This document shows, one piece after another, positions 51,680 to 61,054 of a stretch of DNA of 64,000 bases. A program made the translations under genes and the position numbers. This stretch comes from Flavobacteriaceae bacterium UBA3356 (lineage in GTDB: Bacteria > Bacteroidota > Bacteroidia > Flavobacteriales > Flavobacteriaceae): the NCBI GenBank assembly GCA_002360635.1, contig DEQW01000001.1:684036-748035 (forward strand), given 5' to 3'. Position 1 is the first letter of the stretch; every line of letters begins with the position of its first letter. The notes under the pieces are model-generated. The model did no database searches. It saw only the letters and a program-made list of their open reading frames with translations, and had not been told where the DNA came from.

Positions 51680-52867
51680 ATGAAAACAGTAAATGATGTA
51701 AATTTTAAAGGAAAAAAAGTACTGATTCGCGTGGATTTCAATGTTCCATTAAACGATGATCATGAAGTAACCGATGCGACGCGTATTGAAGCTGCAAAAC
51801 CAACAATAATCAATGTTTTGGAAGATGAAGGAAGTTGCATTTTAATGTCACATCTAGGGCGACCTAAAAACAAAGAAACAGCTTTTTCATTACGTCACGT
51901 AGTTGATACCGCTACCGAAGTTTTGGGCGTTACCGTAAAATTTGTTGAGGATTGTATTGGAGAATCAGTTGAACAAGCAGTGGCCAACTTAAAATCAGGT
52001 GAAATTTTATTACTTGAAAACCTTCGCTATCACGACGAAGAAAAACAAGGTAATCGTGCTTTTGCTGAAAAATTGGCTAAATTGGGTGATTATTATGTAA
52101 ATGATGCCTTTGGTACAGCTCACAGAGCACACGCTTCAACTGCTATTATTGCAGATTTTTTCCCTGAAAATAAATGTTTCGGCTTGTTATTGGCTTCAGA
52201 AATTGAAAATGTAAATAAAATTTTGAATGATGGTCAATCACCAATTACTGCAATTATTGGCGGTGCGAAGGTTTCTTCGAAAATTACTGTAATTGAAAAC
52301 ATTTTAGATAAAATAGACCATTTAATTGTTGGCGGCGGAATGGCTTTTACCTTTGTTAAAGCACAGGGTGGAAAAGTTGGCGCTTCGTTGGTAGAAGAAG
52401 ATAAGCAGGATCTTGCCCTCGAAATACTTGAAAAAGCAAAAGAAAAGGGTGTTTCGGTACACTTACCAACTGATGCTATTATTGCTGATAGTTTTTCAGA
52501 AATGGCAAGTACCGATGTAAGTATGATAGACAATATACCAGAAGGGTGGATGGGCTTGGATGTTGGCCCCAAGACCAATGAGCTTTTTGAATCTGTTATA
52601 TTACAATCTAAAACCATCCTTTGGAACGGCCCAGCAGGAGTTTTTGAAATGGAACCTTTTGCAACAGGTACGATTAGCCTAGGGAATGCCATAGCAAAGG
52701 CTACTAAAAACGGTGCTTTTTCATTAGTAGGCGGTGGCGATTCGGTTGCTGCAGTGAAAAAATTTAATTTTACCGATAAAGTGAGTTACGTTTCTACTGG
52801 AGGTGGCGCTATGCTTGAAATGCTTGAAGGTAAAACACTGCCAGGAATTAAGGCTATTAGAGAATAA
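51680..52867 (+). CDS. pgk: Phosphoglycerate kinase
   Basis: Glycolysis enzyme making ATP from 1,3-bisphosphoglycerate. The 395 residues are standard. Signatures: KKVLIRVDFNVPLNDDHEVTDATRIEA, LMSHLGRPKN, LLLENLRYH, NDAFGTAHRAHASTAIIADF, LLASEIENVNKIL, AIIGGAKVSSKI, GPAGVFEMEPFATGT and GGGDSVAAVKKF. It has its own promoter and no glycolytic neighbour such as gapA. Confidence 0.97.
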   Translation: MKTVNDVNFKGKKVLIRVDFNVPLNDDHEVTDATRIEAAKPTIINVLEDEGSCILMSHLGRPKNKETAFSLRHVVDTATEVLGVTVKFVEDCIGESVEQAVANLKSGEILLLENLRYHDEEKQGNRAFAEKLAKLGDYYVNDAFGTAHRAHASTAIIADFFPENKCFGLLLASEIENVNKILNDGQSPITAIIGGAKVSSKITVIENILDKIDHLIVGGGMAFTFVKAQGGKVGASLVEEDKQDLALEILEKAKEKGVSVHLPTDAIIADSFSEMASTDVSMIDNIPEGWMGLDVGPKTNELFESVILQSKTILWNGPAGVFEMEPFATGTISLGNAIAKATKNGAFSLVGGGDSVAAVKKFNFTDKVSYVSTGGGAMLEMLEGKTLPGIKAIRE

Positions 52868-52980
52868 AATTTTTATAAATCCGTTTCAGCATAAGGAATA
52901 ATCACTAAAATTTAGTCATACTTTTTTCCTTTTATGTATTTTTAATATTATTTTAAGCTAAACCCCAGGCTATTAAGACT

Positions 52981-54531
52981 ATGAAAAAACTTCTTTTCGT
53001 TTCAGTTTTGTTTGCATTCGGAGTATGTACTTCTTTTGCTCAAGATAAATCAATCGATTCTCTTAAAAAGAAAAACATACAGATTGTAGATTCAATTACC
53101 GTTCAGAAAATTACGGGAGATTTGCCTAAAACCGTTGTCGCTACTAAGGTTAAGGATACGATGATTTTTTCTTTGGAAGATATGGCAAACGCTAGAAAAA
53201 TTGACAGCCTTTGGTTGAATGAATTATTCTCCACAGGCCGTTTTGAAGAAATGTACGGCACTGTTCAAAACCAAACCTACGACCCATTACCGTATAAAGA
53301 ATTACCTACCGAGGTATTGAAACAACGACTAGCAGAATTAAATGCCCGAACGCCTTTTAATGTTGAGTATAACCCTTCTTTAGAAAGTGTCATCAACGGG
53401 TATTTAAAAAACCGCAGAAAATCGTTGTCTAAATTGATGGCTTTGAGCGATTATTACTTTCCCATGTTCGAAGAACAGCTAGATCGCTACGGTTTGCCGT
53501 TAGAGATGAAATATCTTGCCATTGTTGAATCTGCTTTAGATCCTCGAGCCGTTTCAAGGGTGGGGGCTACCGGTTTATGGCAGTTTATGTTTAGTACGGG
53601 TAAAATGTTTGGTTTAGATGTAAATTCGTATGTGGACGAGCGTTCAGACCCTATGATGGCTACCGAAGCAGCTAGTAAGTACTTGTTTAGTTTATACAAC
53701 AGCTTAGAAGATTGGGATTTGGCTTTGGCCGCCTATAATTCGGGCCCCGGGAATGTTGCAAAAGCCATTCGACGCTCTGGTGGAAAGAAAAACTATTGGA
53801 ATATTCGCAGTTATCTTCCACGTGAAACAGCTGGCTATGTTCCAGCTTTTCTAGCAACAATGTATATTTTTGAATATGCCGAAGAGCACGGTTTTAAAAG
53901 TGAAGGGCCACAAATACCGTATGTAACAACCGACACTATTCGAGTAAAAAAAATGATCACTTTTGATCAAATTGCTGAAATAACCTCTATTCCAAAAGCA
54001 GAGATAGAATATTTAAACCCTTCCTATAAACTCGGAATAATACCGGTAATAAAAGATGAGAATTATGTACTTCGCCTTCCTATCGATCAAATTGGAAAAT
54101 TTGTAGCCAATGAGGAAGCCATTTATGCGTATGCTGAAAAAAAATTAAACGAACGCGAAAAGCCCTTAGATGAAGTCGTGGATCAGCCAGACCGTATTCG
54201 ATATCGAGTACGAAAAGGGGACTATTTAGGTAAAATTGCTGAAAAATATGGCGTAGGTGTAAGCCAAATTAAACGTTGGAATGGCTTAAGAAGCAATCGA
54301 TTGCGAGTAGGACAACGCTTAACAATTCACCCAAGAAAACCAGTTGCAAGCACATCAAAAGCAACAACATCAAGTAGCAGTGTAAAAACATATACTGTCA
54401 AAAGTGGAGATTCGCTGTGGAGCATTTCTAAAAAATTTCCTGGAGTTACTGTTGAAAAAATTAAAAATTGGAATGATATTAGTGGTACTAATTTAAAACC
54501 CGGAATGAAATTAAAGATTCAAAAAGGGTAA
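52981..54531 (+). CDS. Lytic transglycosylase with LysM domains (MltD-like)
   Basis: Peptidoglycan-cleaving enzyme exported by a signal peptide (MKKLLFVSVLFAFGVCTSFAQ). The 516 residues have an SLT catalytic domain from about residue 165 (KYLAIVESALDPRAVSRVGATGLWQFMFSTGKMFGL; the catalytic Glu is the one in AIVESAL, then AAYNSGPGNV), and two C-terminal LysM domains: YRVRKGDYLGKIAEKYGV and YTVKSGDSLWSISKKFPGV. It is similar to membrane-bound transglycosylase D but lacks a lipobox. A DUF4837 lipoprotein gene follows by 21 bp. Confidence 0.93.
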   Translation: MKKLLFVSVLFAFGVCTSFAQDKSIDSLKKKNIQIVDSITVQKITGDLPKTVVATKVKDTMIFSLEDMANARKIDSLWLNELFSTGRFEEMYGTVQNQTYDPLPYKELPTEVLKQRLAELNARTPFNVEYNPSLESVINGYLKNRRKSLSKLMALSDYYFPMFEEQLDRYGLPLEMKYLAIVESALDPRAVSRVGATGLWQFMFSTGKMFGLDVNSYVDERSDPMMATEAASKYLFSLYNSLEDWDLALAAYNSGPGNVAKAIRRSGGKKNYWNIRSYLPRETAGYVPAFLATMYIFEYAEEHGFKSEGPQIPYVTTDTIRVKKMITFDQIAEITSIPKAEIEYLNPSYKLGIIPVIKDENYVLRLPIDQIGKFVANEEAIYAYAEKKLNEREKPLDEVVDQPDRIRYRVRKGDYLGKIAEKYGVGVSQIKRWNGLRSNRLRVGQRLTIHPRKPVASTSKATTSSSSVKTYTVKSGDSLWSISKKFPGVTVEKIKNWNDISGTNLKPGMKLKIQKG

Positions 54532-54552
54532 ACAACCAACAAAAACACTAAC

Positions 54553-55530
54553 ATGAAAACAATTTATATTGCTTTATTGGCTGTCGCTGTGCTCTTTTCG
54601 TGCAACGAATCCGGTAAAAAAGACACTTCATACCTTCCCGATTCAGTAGGGAACGTAAACCATCTTCAAGTTGTAATCGATAACGATTTATGGAACGGAC
54701 CAGTAGGCGAAGAGATTAGAACCTACTTTGCGGCACCTACCGATGGCCTTCCACAAGATGAGCCGTTATTCACTATGAACCAAATGCCAATAGCTACATT
54801 TACTGACTTTGCACGAACTAACCGTATCTTTCTTCATGTTAGTTTGGGTAAAGAAAATAATGTAAAGATTGCAAAAAATGAATACGCTAGGCCACAGGTT
54901 GGGGCTATTATTACTGCTACTTCAGAAGAAGGGTTGATCAATTTAATTGAAGAAAAACACGACCAGATAATTGAGGCGTTACACGCTTCAGAAATAAAAG
55001 AGCGGCAACGTCGCACCAAGGTTTCTATGATGAAAACAGATTCGCTAAAAGAACGTTTTGGGGTCGATATCAAAGTACCTTCTGCTTATCGTATAGCCAA
55101 TGCTAGTGACGATTTTTACTGGATGCGAAAAAGCCTGAAATCTGGAACAACCAATATTTTAATTTACGAAGTTCCGCTAAATACCATCACTACTGATAGT
55201 ATGGCCGTTGGTGAAATTATTAAAATGCGTGATTCTATTGGCGGCGGATACCTACCAGTTGAAGATGAAGGGCGCTTTATTACAGAGGATGCTTATGCCC
55301 CTTATCTTTTTAAAACTAATATTGATGGGCACGTAGCCTATGAAACCAAAGGTACTTGGGAAGTAAAAGGAGCCTTTATGGGTGGGCCCTTTATTAATTT
55401 TGCTGTAAAAGATGAAGAAAACGACCGATATTTAATACTAGAAGGCTTTACCTATGCCCCATCGGTTGAAAAACGTGATCTGCAGTTTGAGCTGGAATCG
55501 ATTCTGCGTTCCGCCAAACTTAGCAAGTAA
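54553..55530 (+). CDS. DUF4837 lipoprotein
   Basis: A 325-residue Bacteroidota lipoprotein: lipobox VLFSC (Cys at about 17), then SYLPDSVGNVNHLQVVIDNDLWNGPVGEEIRTYFAAPTDGLPQDEPLF and DFYWMRKSLKSGTTNILIYEVPL, the DUF4837 hallmark. Function is unknown. It follows the transglycosylase by 21 bp and is probably cotranscribed, which suggests an envelope role. Confidence 0.85.
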   Translation: MKTIYIALLAVAVLFSCNESGKKDTSYLPDSVGNVNHLQVVIDNDLWNGPVGEEIRTYFAAPTDGLPQDEPLFTMNQMPIATFTDFARTNRIFLHVSLGKENNVKIAKNEYARPQVGAIITATSEEGLINLIEEKHDQIIEALHASEIKERQRRTKVSMMKTDSLKERFGVDIKVPSAYRIANASDDFYWMRKSLKSGTTNILIYEVPLNTITTDSMAVGEIIKMRDSIGGGYLPVEDEGRFITEDAYAPYLFKTNIDGHVAYETKGTWEVKGAFMGGPFINFAVKDEENDRYLILEGFTYAPSVEKRDLQFELESILRSAKLSK

Positions 55531-55547
55531 GAAAACATTCTAAAATT

Positions 55548-55587
55548 TAAAAACCCGCTAAATTAAAAGATTTAGCGGGTTTTTATT
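55548..55587. terminator. Bidirectional terminator between DUF4837 and tatA
   Basis: AAAACCCGCTAAAT and ATTTAGCGGGTTTT arms form a strong stem with A and T runs on both sides, serving the convergent genes. Confidence 0.85.
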
Positions 55588-55607
55588 TGAAGGTACAAAG
55601 TTAATAT

Positions 55608-55799
55608 TTACTTTTTATCTTCAATTTTTGCTTCTTCATTTTCATCTTTAGAAGCATCTTTAAATTCTTTGATACCGCTACCTAAGCCTCGCATCAATTC
55701 TGGTATTTTTCGTCCGCCAAACAATAGCAAAACAACCAAAACGATTAAAACAATTTGCCAAGGGCCTATAGCTAGGGGTAAAAATAGTGCAATCATCAT
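55608..55799 (-). CDS. tatA: Twin-arginine translocase subunit TatA
   Basis: Pore-forming Tat component. The ATG at 55799 (MMIALFLPLAIGPWQIVLIVLVVLLLFGGRKIPELMRGLGSGIKEFKDA) is chosen; upstream residues in frame are not family-like and lie before the promoter. The 63 residues show the single helix, FGGRKIPEL hinge and the amphipathic helix GSGIKEFKDA, then a charged tail. TatC is not in the window. Confidence 0.93.
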   Translation of the reverse strand: MMIALFLPLAIGPWQIVLIVLVVLLLFGGRKIPELMRGLGSGIKEFKDASKDENEEAKIEDKK

Positions 55800-55815
55800 A
55801 TAAAAATTTATAGGG

Positions 55816-55823
55816 CAAAGGTA
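55816..55823 (-). promoter_or_regulatory. -7 promoter box of tatA
   Basis: TACCTTTG on the minus strand fits TAnnTTTG, 16 bp before the tatA ATG at 55799. Confidence 0.5.
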
Positions 55824-55887
55824 ACAAGAATTCCTTACATAAAACGTTTTCAATGTAAGTTTAGTGCAAGAGGGTGTAAGATTGTTT

Positions 55888-55895
55888 TATATTTG
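55888..55895 (+). promoter_or_regulatory. -7 promoter box of the M23 peptidase gene
   Basis: TATATTTG fits TAnnTTTG, 19 bp before the ATG at 55915. Confidence 0.5.
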
Positions 55896-55914
55896 TAGTT
55901 ACGAAGCATACAAC

Positions 55915-56781
55915 ATGGCTAAAAAAGAAAAAAGGGCAAAAAAGATAAAAAAGAAGCTGTTGCACAAATACCGGCTGGTAGTGCTTAATGAAGACACGTT
56001 TGAAGAGCGCTTTTCCTTTAAGTTAAATCGCTTAAATGTGTTTGTCTTTAGTGTTATTTCAGCATTGGTTTTAATAGCTGGAACAACCATTTTAATTGCC
56101 TTCACACCACTTCGGGAATACATTCCTGGCTATTCTTCCACAAAACTAAAGCAACGCGCTACACGCTTAACCTACAAAGCGGACTCGCTACAGCAAGAAA
56201 TAGAAGCAAATGACCAATACCTTGCCTCAATACGAAAAGTGCTCACAGGAGACGTTAAAACGGTTGATTTTAATAAAGATTCCATAATTAACGCTGCCAG
56301 TATTGATGCTTCAGAAGTTAATTTAGCGCCTTCAAAGGCAGATTCACTATTGCGCGAAAAAGTGTCCCGTGAAGATAAATACAATCCATTACTTGGAGAT
56401 TCAGAAATCAATTATGTGCTTTTTGCCCCTATTAAAGGAACCATTACCGAAGAGTATAATCCTGATGATAGGCACTATGCCGTAGATATAGTCGCTGTGA
56501 GGGATACACCAGTAAAAGCTGTTGCCGACGGTACTGTAATTTTTGCCGAATGGACTGCTGAAACAGGATATGTGATCATTATAAAGCATCGTAACGATTT
56601 GCTTTCAGCATATAAACATAACGCCTCATTGACCAAAGAACAAGGGGAATTAGTGAAAGCAGGAGAGGTAATTGCTACTGTAGGCAGTACGGGCGAACTT
56701 ACCACAGGGCCCCACCTTCATTTTGAACTTTGGCGACAAGGCTACCCGATAGATCCAACTAATTTTATAGATTTTGAATAG
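55915..56781 (+). CDS. M23 family metallopeptidase
   Basis: Membrane-anchored LytM-type peptidase, 288 residues from the ATG at 55915 (MAKKEKRAKKIKKKLLHKYRL); the upstream frame would start before the promoter box. A basic cytoplasmic end, one helix (VFVFSVISALVLIAGTTILIAF), a coiled coil and a C-terminal M23 domain follow: HYAVDIVAVRDTPVKAVADGTV (zinc ligands His and Asp) and TGPHLHFELWRQGYPIDPTNF. The catalytic residues look complete. It probably cuts peptidoglycan cross-bridges or regulates division. The GH3 gene starts 6 bp after the stop. Confidence 0.9.
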   Translation: MAKKEKRAKKIKKKLLHKYRLVVLNEDTFEERFSFKLNRLNVFVFSVISALVLIAGTTILIAFTPLREYIPGYSSTKLKQRATRLTYKADSLQQEIEANDQYLASIRKVLTGDVKTVDFNKDSIINAASIDASEVNLAPSKADSLLREKVSREDKYNPLLGDSEINYVLFAPIKGTITEEYNPDDRHYAVDIVAVRDTPVKAVADGTVIFAEWTAETGYVIIIKHRNDLLSAYKHNASLTKEQGELVKAGEVIATVGSTGELTTGPHLHFELWRQGYPIDPTNFIDFE

Positions 56782-56787
56782 CATACT

Positions 56788-58281
56788 ATGTTCATAAAAT
56801 CCTTAGCAGCCAAAATTTTTGCCAAACGCATTGTTTCCAAAATAGAAAAATGGTCAAAAAAACCAATAAAGACACAGCAGAAAGTCTTCGAAAGCCTTAT
56901 TAAGAATGCAAAAGACACAGTTTTTGGCAAGGACCACGACTTCAGAAATATAAAATCCCATTCCCATTTTGCTGAAAAAGTACCCATTCGGGATTACGAA
57001 AACCTAAAACCCTATGTAGACCGGGTAGTTTCAGGTGAAGAAAATATTTTATGGCCTGGAAAACCACTCTATTTTGCTAAAACTTCTGGTACCACAAGCG
57101 GGGCAAAATACATTCCTATCACTAAAGAGTCCATGCCACATCACGTTGAGGCTGCCCGAAACGCCATTCTTTGTTATATTAATGAAACTGGAAATGCCGA
57201 CTTTGTAGATGGAAAAATGATTTTTTTACAAGGAAGCCCTGAAATGACCGAAAAAAACGGAATTAAACTAGGCAGATTATCTGGTATTGTGGCGCATTAC
57301 GTTCCAAAATACCTTCAAAAAAACCGTATGCCGAGTTGGGAGACCAACTGCATAGACGATTGGGAAACTAAGGTAGAAGCTATTGTTGAAGAGACCAAAG
57401 ATGAAAATATGACGGTCATTAGCGGCATTCCGTCTTGGGTACAAATGTATTTTGAACGGTTACGGGCAAAGACCGGAAAAGATGTAGGTGACCTTTTTAA
57501 AAACTTTCAATTGTTTATTTATGGAGGTGTAAATTATGAACCATACAGAGCAAAGTTTGAATCTTTAATTGGGAGAAAAGTAGACAGTATAGAGCTTTTT
57601 CCAGCTTCAGAAGGGTTTTTCGCCTTTCAAGACAGACAAGATGCCGACGGAATGTTGCTATTATTAGACTCAGGTATTTTTTACGAGTTTATTGAAGCAG
57701 CACATTTTTTTGATGAAAACCCGACACGTCTCACTATCGGTGATGTCAAAGTTGGGGTAAATTATGTAATGATTGTTTCAACAAATGCTGGACTTTGGGG
57801 GTATAATGTGGGTGATACTATTCAATTTACTTCAACAAATCCGTATCGTGTAATTGTTTCAGGAAGAATAAAGCATTTTATTTCGGCATTTGGAGAACAC
57901 GTAATTGGGAAAGAGGTTGAGCAGGCTATGAAAGAAGCCATACAAAAACACGGTTTTTCAATTTCAGAATTTACGGTTGCTCCACAAACAAACCCCGAAG
58001 AAGGCCTGCCCTATCATGAATGGTTTATTGAATTTGAAAGGGAGCCCGATTCCCTTGAAAAAATAGCAAAAACCATCGATACAGCGATGCAACAACAAAA
58101 CTCTTATTATTTCGATCTAATTGAAGGTAAAATATTGCAACCTTTGCACATTAAACAACTTAAGAAAGGCAGTTTTACGGAGCATATGAAATCGCAAGGA
58201 AAACTAGGTGGTCAAAACAAATTACCAAGGCTCTCAAATGACAGAAAAATAGCTGAAAAGCTACTTTCTTTGCAAGATTGA
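56788..58281 (+). CDS. GH3-family acyl-adenylate/amide synthetase
   Basis: A 497-residue member of the GH3 auxin-responsive-promoter family, in plants acyl-acid amido synthetases of the ANL superfamily. The ATP-binding motif LYFAKTSGTTSGAKYIPIT, ELFPASEGFFAFQ and LWGYNVGDTIQFTSTNPYRVIVSGRIKHFISAFGEH mark it. Bacterial members are uncharacterised in most cases, and the substrate is unknown. It is 6 bp after the M23 gene and probably cotranscribed. Confidence 0.88.
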   Translation: MFIKSLAAKIFAKRIVSKIEKWSKKPIKTQQKVFESLIKNAKDTVFGKDHDFRNIKSHSHFAEKVPIRDYENLKPYVDRVVSGEENILWPGKPLYFAKTSGTTSGAKYIPITKESMPHHVEAARNAILCYINETGNADFVDGKMIFLQGSPEMTEKNGIKLGRLSGIVAHYVPKYLQKNRMPSWETNCIDDWETKVEAIVEETKDENMTVISGIPSWVQMYFERLRAKTGKDVGDLFKNFQLFIYGGVNYEPYRAKFESLIGRKVDSIELFPASEGFFAFQDRQDADGMLLLLDSGIFYEFIEAAHFFDENPTRLTIGDVKVGVNYVMIVSTNAGLWGYNVGDTIQFTSTNPYRVIVSGRIKHFISAFGEHVIGKEVEQAMKEAIQKHGFSISEFTVAPQTNPEEGLPYHEWFIEFEREPDSLEKIAKTIDTAMQQQNSYYFDLIEGKILQPLHIKQLKKGSFTEHMKSQGKLGGQNKLPRLSNDRKIAEKLLSLQD

Positions 58282-58297
58282 AATTAATGTATATTTG
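58269..58297 (+). promoter_or_regulatory. Promoter of the phosphorylase-like gene (TTTG-N17-TATATTTG)
   Basis: TTTG at 58269-58272, 17 bp spacer, TATATTTG at 58290-58297: the best match to the Bacteroidota consensus in the window. The ATG at 58303 is only 5 bp past the box, implying a leaderless or nearly leaderless mRNA. The promoter overlaps the end of the GH3 gene. Confidence 0.65.
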
Positions 58298-58302
58298 CAG
58301 CA

Positions 58303-59988
58303 ATGAAGAGAATGAAATCGCATAACAGAACCCGGGCTCAAGAGAGCACCAGCGCCATAGAAAGGTTATATATAACTATGCGGCACCTATTTAATCGCGG
58401 TTTTTACAAACCTATGGGGGTATCGGGCGAAACATTGAGAGAATCCTTATTAACACTCCGACCAGAAATATACGGCTCCATTTCCGAAGAAAAAATAGAG
58501 TTACAAGGTCTGCTGTACGTTATCGATAGGCTTCCTACGGGGATTGAAGAATGCCGCTTTATAAACCTAACAAGTGACGAAGGTTATAAAAATTCACATT
58601 TTAAGACTATAATTCCTTCAAAAAGACGCAGAAATTGCTACCGTATTGACGAAGAGCAGATGAACATTGAGGTAACTCGTGGCAGGTCTGAAATATATGA
58701 TGTCCTTACGCACCTCACATTTCTGTACATAGAATCGCACAAGATTATGAAACAGATCATGATCGATGAAAAGGGGAAAGTGATTCGCGATTGGAAAAAG
58801 TTGGAAAACACCATTCAAAAAAAGGACGAATTAACCCAAGAGGACAAGGAAATTGCCTTAACACACACAGCAAACTTTTTGGGCAGGACTTTTGAAGAGG
58901 TGAGCGAAGTGTATCCACAGTTTGCCAGTAAAGAAAACCCACACCGTTTTTTAAATATTATTTATTATTTAGGAAAATTAGCCCTTGAAGAAGTGGTGGA
59001 CAACAATAAACGCATTATTACCTTTAGCCCAGTGCTACGAGAGCGTTTAGGGCACCATATTCACGGAGAAAAGTGGGCGCTAAAAATCAAAAAAACGCTT
59101 GATGATAAAAAGCTTTTGCAACGGCCGCTACATATTATCAGTGCCAATATGCACAGTGTGATGAATACCCTTTTTGCACATGCAGCATTAACTTCTGAAG
59201 CAAAAAAGAAGCAACCTTTAGAACTTTTTGAATCTTTAAGTAACCCAGCTAACGGTAAACTCAGGGAGAAAGTGACAAAGATGGCCCTTAAAAATGGGAT
59301 GACGGTCATTGATGATGATAGTGGAGCCAATATAGATGTTCAGGTTTTTGATTCAGATAAATTTTCTAACGCTGTATATACTTCCGAAGGTGTTGAAACG
59401 AAAGATATGCCAGTGATTATTGTTATGGACTATGCTTTTGGAGAACAAGCGTATGAAACGATGGACGAACTATTAAAACCGTACAAAGATAATAATGGGA
59501 ATTCACATTTTTTAAATGTGGCATCGGTATCCATTATGGGAAAAGCCGGAATTTTAGAAGGTGGCAAAGGCGATGTTATGATTCCTTCGGCTCACGTGTT
59601 TGAAGGGACAGCAGATAATTATCCTTTTGAAAATCAGTTGAATATTTCAGATTTTAAAGATGAAGACGTGAATGTTTGTACGGGAACTATGATAACTGTA
59701 CTGGGGACATCCTTGCAAAATAGGGATGTATTACGTTTTTTCCACGAATCTACCTGGAACGTAATTGGTTTAGAGATGGAAGGAGCACATTACCAAAAAG
59801 CGATACAAGCTGCCGCTAAAATACGAGGAAGTATCAGTTCAAAAACACAGGTTCGATACGCGTATTATGCATCAGATAACCCATTAGAAACTGGAAGCAC
59901 ATTAGCCTCCGGCGGATTGGGCACAAGTGGCGTAAAACCCACCTATGTAATCACCGAAAAAATAATAAAACAAATACTGGACACTTAA
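58303..59988 (+). CDS. Nucleoside-phosphorylase-like Bacteroidota protein (DUF6909-like)
   Basis: A 561-residue cytosolic protein conserved in Bacteroidota, which I believe is catalogued as DUF6909. The first 330 residues are helical and without familiar motifs (RLYITMRHLFNRGFYKPMGVSGETLRE). The C-terminal ~230 resemble purine phosphorylases/AMP nucleosidases: IIVMDYAFGEQAYE, CTGTMITVLGTSLQNR, VIGLEMEGAHYQKAIQAA and YYASDNP near the end. The catalytic Asp of such enzymes would fit the SDNP. Substrate and reaction are not known. Start uncertain: ATG at 58303 or 58312. Confidence 0.7.
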   Translation: MKRMKSHNRTRAQESTSAIERLYITMRHLFNRGFYKPMGVSGETLRESLLTLRPEIYGSISEEKIELQGLLYVIDRLPTGIEECRFINLTSDEGYKNSHFKTIIPSKRRRNCYRIDEEQMNIEVTRGRSEIYDVLTHLTFLYIESHKIMKQIMIDEKGKVIRDWKKLENTIQKKDELTQEDKEIALTHTANFLGRTFEEVSEVYPQFASKENPHRFLNIIYYLGKLALEEVVDNNKRIITFSPVLRERLGHHIHGEKWALKIKKTLDDKKLLQRPLHIISANMHSVMNTLFAHAALTSEAKKKQPLELFESLSNPANGKLREKVTKMALKNGMTVIDDDSGANIDVQVFDSDKFSNAVYTSEGVETKDMPVIIVMDYAFGEQAYETMDELLKPYKDNNGNSHFLNVASVSIMGKAGILEGGKGDVMIPSAHVFEGTADNYPFENQLNISDFKDEDVNVCTGTMITVLGTSLQNRDVLRFFHESTWNVIGLEMEGAHYQKAIQAAAKIRGSISSKTQVRYAYYASDNPLETGSTLASGGLGTSGVKPTYVITEKIIKQILDT

Positions 59989-60001
59989 CAACCCAAAAAT
60001 C

Positions 60002-60994
60002 ATGAGTAATCAAACCACCAATTCTTCTGAAGAAATAGATTTATTTTATCTATTTCGTTTAGTCGGCGATTTTTTTAAAAATTGCTTTATCGCTGTCTAT
60101 CGCTTTATCATGTTTTTACTTAAAAACTGGATTATACTTTTAGCAATCATAATTTTAGGAGCAGTAGCAGGATATTTTTTACAGAAAAATGATAAAACCC
60201 CAAAAGAGGCAAGCGTACTTACTCGCATAAATTTCAATACCGTTAGTTATGTTTACAGTGCCGTTGAAGTCTATAACCAAAAAGTGATTAACAAAGACTC
60301 AGCTTATCTTAAAAAAGCAGGACTATGGGATAGAGGCCCCTTGGTTAGAGCTGTTACTGTATCGCCAATAGTAAGCTTTGAGGAAATAGCAAGCATATAC
60401 GGGAGGGATAACCGTACCTTAGAGCTGCTGTTTGAGGATTATGAATTTGAAAACGACAATACTATTAACAGTTCACTTAAACTAGATTTTAAATACCATA
60501 AAATGGACTTAAGACTGTCTCATAATGCTACAACGAGCACCATTGATCGTTTTACTGAGTACATTAACACGACCCCATTGATGGAGGACTTAAAAAAGGT
60601 AGGATATGCCAATTTACAGGAATTGATTGACGTAAACGAAACAACCATAGAACAAATAGACAAAATACTAAACAATTATAATATAAATGGAGGCAGTCCA
60701 AGTAATAGCCAAATAACCCTTGATAAGGATTTGACAGGCTTGGTTGATGCCAAAATTCAGTTTAAAGAAGATGTTAACGAACTTAAGGAAGAGTTGGTGT
60801 TTTCTGAAGACATCAGTGTGCCAATCACCAAATCTGCATTGGTCGAGGAAGAAGCAAGCAAGTTGAAAAATAAAATTATTTTGTATCCCATTATCTTGGT
60901 CTTGATATTCCTATTGTTTGCTTTACTAAAAAGAGCCTTTAATTATGCAAGAAAATTAGCAAAGGAGGATGACTCAAAAACACAAAATGTTTAA
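60002..60994 (+). CDS. Wzz-like chain-length determinant protein
   Basis: A 330-residue inner-membrane protein with two helices: near residues 35-60 (MFLLKNWIILLAIIILGAVAGYFL) and about 290-312 (NKIILYPIILVLIFLLFALLKRAF), enclosing a large periplasmic domain with a coiled-coil region. This is the Wzz/polysaccharide co-polymerase layout, although the usual Pro-rich second helix is weak. It precedes rmlBACD, which suggests control of O-antigen or exopolysaccharide chain length. Confidence 0.7.
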   Translation: MSNQTTNSSEEIDLFYLFRLVGDFFKNCFIAVYRFIMFLLKNWIILLAIIILGAVAGYFLQKNDKTPKEASVLTRINFNTVSYVYSAVEVYNQKVINKDSAYLKKAGLWDRGPLVRAVTVSPIVSFEEIASIYGRDNRTLELLFEDYEFENDNTINSSLKLDFKYHKMDLRLSHNATTSTIDRFTEYINTTPLMEDLKKVGYANLQELIDVNETTIEQIDKILNNYNINGGSPSNSQITLDKDLTGLVDAKIQFKEDVNELKEELVFSEDISVPITKSALVEEEASKLKNKIILYPIILVLIFLLFALLKRAFNYARKLAKEDDSKTQNV

Positions 60995-61054
60995 TAACTT
61001 ACATATTAAAAAACAACGTGTTAAATGTCATTTAGTTTAATCTAAAAAAATATT

